64,000 bases of DNA from Nymphaea colorata (lineage: Eukaryota > Streptophyta > Magnoliopsida > Nymphaeales > Nymphaeaceae): positions 13,629,858 to 13,693,857 of the forward strand of contig NC_045144.1 of assembly GCF_008831285.2 (NCBI RefSeq). The letters are read 5' to 3'. A program made the position numbers and the translations under genes. The first letter of the stretch is position 1. The number at the start of each line of letters is the position of its first letter. Below are positions 60,788 to 64,000 of this stretch, one piece after another. The notes under the pieces were generated by a model. The model worked only from the letters and a program-made list of their open reading frames with translations. It made no database searches and was not told the DNA's origin.

Positions 60788-61672
60788 CACAAAAGACTTG
60801 GTCACCCTTCATTTTCCATTGTTAAGAAGGTTTTGAACAAGTGTGATTTGTCTTATTATGATGATTATTTGAATTATTTGGGTGAAGTTTGTCAAAAAAC
60901 TAATAGTCATAAACTTCCATCTAATGCTATTTCAAATAAGGTGAAACGTCCGCTTGAACTCATTTATGTTGATGTATGGGGTCCAGCTCTGGTGGAGAGT
61001 GTGAATGGTTTTAAGTACTATGTGATTTTTATGGATGCCTTCTCATGGTATACTTAGATTTATTTGATGAGGAAAAAATCAGACGTTATTCATGATTTCA
61101 AAGCTTTCAAGGAACTTTCTGAAAATCTCACTGGACACAAGATAAAATATTTTCACTCAGATTGGGGAGGAGAATTTCAAGGGCTTCAATCATACCTTGT
61201 TGATAATAAGATTGGACATAGAATATCATGTCCTCATACCCCTGAACAAAATAGAGCAGCTGAAAGGAGACATAAACATATTGTTGAAACAAGTTTATCT
61301 CTAATGGCAGAAGGTAATATTCCCAAGAACTTTTGGTCCTATACTTTTTGTACTGCTGTTTATTTGATTAACCGAATGCCAACGAAGGTTCTTGATTTTG
61401 CTTCTCCTTTGGAAAAATTGTTCAAAGAGAAACTTGATTATGGTTTCCTCAAGATCTTTGGATGTGAATGTTCTCCTTGTTTAAGAGCTTATCAGAAAAA
61501 TAAATTAGATTATCATCTGAAAGATGTGTTTTCTTGGGCTATGCTCCTCAACATAAAGGATATTATTGTTTGGGTGTACGAACCATTAAAATCTATATTT
61601 CATGGCATTTCTAATTTAATGAGAGAAAATTTCCTTTTATTGATACTCAAGAGACTAGAACTCAAGATCTAG
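60788..61672 (+). pseudogene. copia integrase
   Basis: Inserts the cDNA into the genome. The zinc-binding segment starts at QWHKRLGHPS, just at the duplication end. The first catalytic Asp is in YVDVWGPA (about 60970), the second in HSDWGGEF (about 61160) and the Glu in AERRHKHIVE. A TAG after SWYT (61055-61057) replaces the conserved Trp. The C-terminal part has NRMPTKVL and LKIFGCECSP, then degrades; the usual YKGYRC box is altered. Confidence 0.9.
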
Positions 61673-61875
61673 AAAGTCAAAACCAAGCTATCATTTTAAC
61701 CTTCCCTCAATATCAGTTCTCTAACCCTACAATATCATCATCTAATACCTCCACAATATCAGGGAAACCCTTACTTCAGTTTGAAACAAATAGTGAATAT
61801 CAACATAAAACTCTTGGAAATGAGGAGTCAACCCAATCCAATGAAAATGAACTAAATCAAGAACGAGTCCATCCT

Positions 61876-62542
61876 ATGACTACTAGATCTCAAGTGAGAA
61901 CCTTCAAGCCTAATCCTAAATACAATGAGTTCCATACATATTTTTCTAGCAAACACTATCTTTCAAAAGCTTTTGTCTCTACTCTTCTTGAAGACAAAGA
62001 ACCCCCAAATTTCAAGGAAGCATATGAAGATGAAAATTGGAGGAAGGCCATGCAAGAAGAATATAATGCTCTCATTCGAAACAATACTTGGAAACTTGTT
62101 CCAAAGAAAGAAGCCAAATACATTGTAGGACGTAAATGGGTGTTCAAAATCAAGCGAAAGGTAGATGGATCGTTGGAAAGATACAAAGATAGACTCGTCG
62201 CCAAGGGGTACAGTAAAAAGAAGGAATTGACTAGACTGAAACCTTCAGCCCTATTGTAAAGCATACTACAATTCAGACAGTATTGACTATTTCTATTAGT
62301 CACAAATGGAAAATACATCAGCTGGATATTCAAAATGCATTTCTATATGGATATATTATAGAAGAAGTTTATATGGTTTAACCACCCAGATTTCAAAATC
62401 ATTCTTTCCCAAATCATGTATGCAAGCTTGAACGTGCTTTACATGGTTTAAAATAGGCTCCTAGGGCATGGTTTGCCCGTCTTAGTCTATTCTTCCAAAA
62501 TCTTAGTTTTAAAGGGGCTCAAACAGATCATCTCTTTTTATT
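61876..62542 (+). pseudogene. copia reverse transcriptase, N-terminal half
   Basis: Starts after a Ser/Asn-rich linker. Motifs: FKEAYEDENWRKAMQEEYNA, NTWKLVP, GRKWVFKIKRKVDGSLERYK and RLVAKGYS. It is then frameshifted near 62228, with a stop where relatives have the GIDYTETF Tyr. The other frame continues with TFSPIVKHTTIQTVL, QLDIQNAFLYGYI (a catalytic Asp), and LKxAPRAW, where Gln is a TAG. Confidence 0.9.
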
Positions 62543-63540
62543 TTGAAAAAAAGAGAAATACTTCTATATGTTTTGGTATACGTGGATGACATGATCATAA
62601 CAGGAAGCTCACCTGAATATATTCATAAAATTATTTGTCAATTCAAAAGTGAGTTTGCCATTAAAGATTTGGGTGAGCTTAATTTCTTTTTTGGCATAGA
62701 AGCAAAACGAATTGACAATAAGCTAATATTGTCTCAAAGGAAATATACATTTAAGCTTCTCAAAAGAACAAATATGTTTGGAGCTAAGGGAGTTTCAACT
62801 CCCATTGCATGCTCCCCTGCTTTATCTGCTCAAACTGGATCAAATTTTTATGATCCAACTATTTATCGCAGCATTGTTGGTGCTCTTCAATATTCTACTA
62901 CAACTCGCCCAGACATCTCTTATGTTGTCAACAAGGTTTGTCAATATACGTATCATCCTACTGATGCCCATTGGGATGCCGTAAAGAGAAGTCTAAGATA
63001 TTTGAAACACACTATTGATTATGGTCTTGTTATTATTCCTAGTTCAGTTCTTAATATTAATGCTTACAGTGATACAGATTGGGCAGGATGTCTTGATGAT
63101 AGGCGGCTTATAGGTGGACATGTAGTGTTTATTGGATCCAATCTAGTTATATGGAGTGCTAAAAAGCAATCAGTTGTCTCTTGTTCTAACACTGAGGCTG
63201 AGTATCGATCTATTGCCAATACCACTGCTGAAATCATGTGTTTACAATTTTTATTAAAAGAACTTTGTGTTGTTCAATCACAACCTCCCATATTATTGTG
63301 CAACAACATTGGCACAGCCTATCTTGCAGCTTACCCTGTGTATCATAGCCGCAGCAAACACATAGAGATTGACCTTCATTTTTTTCTAGAAAAATTGGCC
63401 AAAGGAGATTTGAAAATTCAATACATCTCTTCTAAAGATCAGGTTGCTGATCTTTTAAATAAGCCACTTAGTAAGCAGCACCATTATCAAATAATTAACA
63501 AGCTCAATCTTATTGCTGGAGCATTGAGCTTGTGGGGGGA
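62543..63540 (+). pseudogene. copia reverse transcriptase C-terminal half and RNase H
   Basis: The longest open frame in the element. The catalytic YVDDM motif is at residues 13-17, followed by KDLGELNFFFGIE and GVSTPIACSPALSAQ. RNase H follows, with SDTDWAGC (Asp 177), the SNTEAEYRSIA box, and LLCNNIGTA, where the family's CDN Asp is Asn (residue 254). It ends with DVADxL-like QVADLLNKPLSKQ. The open frame runs on into the 3' LTR, but the natural end is probably just before the polypurine tract at about 63531. Confidence 0.9.
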
Positions 63541-63906
63541 TGTTAACAGAAGTACCAAGAAGGCTCTCAAGGTGAATTACTTAGGAGATGAAAAGTCATG
63601 TCTCTTAAGGGATGAAAAGTCATGTATGTTAGAGATGAAAAGCCATGTCTCTTGGGAGATGAAAAGACATGTCTTTTGAGAGACAAAAAGTCATGTCTGT
63701 TGAAAGATGAAAAGTCATGTCTGTTGAAAGATGAAATGTTGTCTCTTGGGAATTAGAGACCCCTTATGTAACTTCTCTATATAAAGGCGCCTCTCCACCA
63801 AAGGAATGCAAGCAAGAAATAATAAAGCAGTGGACGTAGGCATATTGGCTGAACCACTTTAAAAATTCATGTCCCTTTAATTACTTTTTCATTTTGATTT
63901 CTAACA
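63541..63906 (+). repeat. copia 3' LTR (366 bp)
   Basis: Matches the 5' LTR over its length with scattered substitutions and small indels. It contains the same seven-unit minisatellite (63584-63748) and TATA box (63778-63785). Confidence 0.95.
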
Positions 63907-64000
63907 CAGAGAACTCTACGGCGCAACCAAAGGTTTCAAGGAGGAGTTGGGGAAAGGAGGGTTTGGCAGTGTCTACAAAGGTGTGCTTTCCAGGAGCAGA
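63907..64000 (+). pseudogene. L-type lectin receptor kinase pseudogene 2, kinase part resumes (runs off window)
   Basis: After the target duplication copy CAGAG the gene continues with ELYGATKGFKEELGKGGFG, then SVYKGVLSRSR. The glycine-rich ATP loop GKGGFGSVYKG is intact here, unlike in copy 1. Removing the copia element and one target copy makes PHKLPYR run straight into ELYGAT, as in copy 1's RFSYRELYRAT. The rest of the kinase lies to the right of the window. Confidence 0.9.

Larger units (their letters stand above)
58940..63906 (+). mobile_element. Ty1/copia LTR retrotransposon inserted in lectin receptor kinase gene
   Basis: A 4,967-bp element in the same orientation as the gene. LTRs at 58940-59307 and 63541-63906 begin TGTTAAC and end CTAACA. 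The primer site TGGTATTAGAGCC follows the left LTR, and a purine-rich GTGGGGGGA precedes the right one. Flanking pentamers TAGAG (58935-58939) and CAGAG (63907-63911) are a 5-bp target duplication with one mutation. Domain order is gag, protease, integrase, reverse transcriptase, RNase H, the copia order. The gag start resembles Ale/Retrofit elements. All domains are present but broken by stops and frameshifts. Confidence 0.95.

Noticed and set aside
62778-62984. 68-codon frame inside copia
   Set aside because: Shadow of the reverse transcriptase/RNase H frame.

Overview
The window is AT-rich, transposon-laden nuclear DNA from a flowering plant. The evidence is a plant TIR-domain resistance-type gene, two copies of an L-type lectin receptor kinase gene, a plant nepenthesin/CDR1-type aspartic protease, a RanBP1 gene remnant, and Ty1/copia, hAT, CACTA and Tat-like elements separated by long (TA)n tracts. 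TIR-NBS-type genes are missing from grasses, so a eudicot, magnoliid or early-diverging angiosperm is more likely; the sequence alone does not name the species. A run of exactly 100 N at 21296-21395 looks like a scaffold gap of unknown true size.

Layout. 1-842: first exon of a TIR gene on the minus strand, running off the left edge. 3.9-8.5 kb: a nest of dead transposons (hAT transposase remnant, a copia element with an internal deletion and its 5' LTR, and a second copia fragment on the plus strand). 8.9-9.8, 17.5-18.3 and 21.1-21.3 kb: three copies of an undescribed dispersed repeat. 13.1-14.5 kb: an aspartic protease pseudogene. 21.4-23.1 kb: lectin receptor kinase pseudogene 1 (minus strand), cut by the gap. 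24.1-26.0 kb: a second hAT transposase. 26.3-29.4 kb: scattered leucine-rich-repeat exon remnants. 30.6-31.35 kb: a candidate hAT-type element carrying a 58-bp minisatellite. 34.5-41 kb and 48.9-53.2 kb: long low-complexity LTR-like sequence of a probable giant-LTR (Tat-like) family, with a decayed gag-like region at 35.7-36.5 kb. 40.0 and 43.0-44.0 kb: two hAT-type non-autonomous elements with recognisable 8-bp target duplications. 45.3-46.1 kb: remnant exons of a RanBP1 gene. 57.9-64.0 kb: lectin receptor kinase pseudogene 2 (plus strand), split at the juxtamembrane/kinase boundary by a 4,967-bp copia element whose LTRs, primer site and target duplication can all be read.

How it fits together. 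I see no gene that is certainly intact apart from the partial TIR exon. The host genes present (TIR, lectin receptor kinase, aspartic protease, LRR) are typical of plant surface perception and defence, but most carry stops, frameshifts, internal duplications or insertions. This is what a decaying, repeat-rich defence-gene cluster looks like. The most informative structures are the copia insertion in lectin kinase copy 2, the two hAT elements with 8-bp target duplications, the LTR hairpin near 34.6 kb and the three-copy dispersed repeat, one copy of which stops exactly at the assembly gap.
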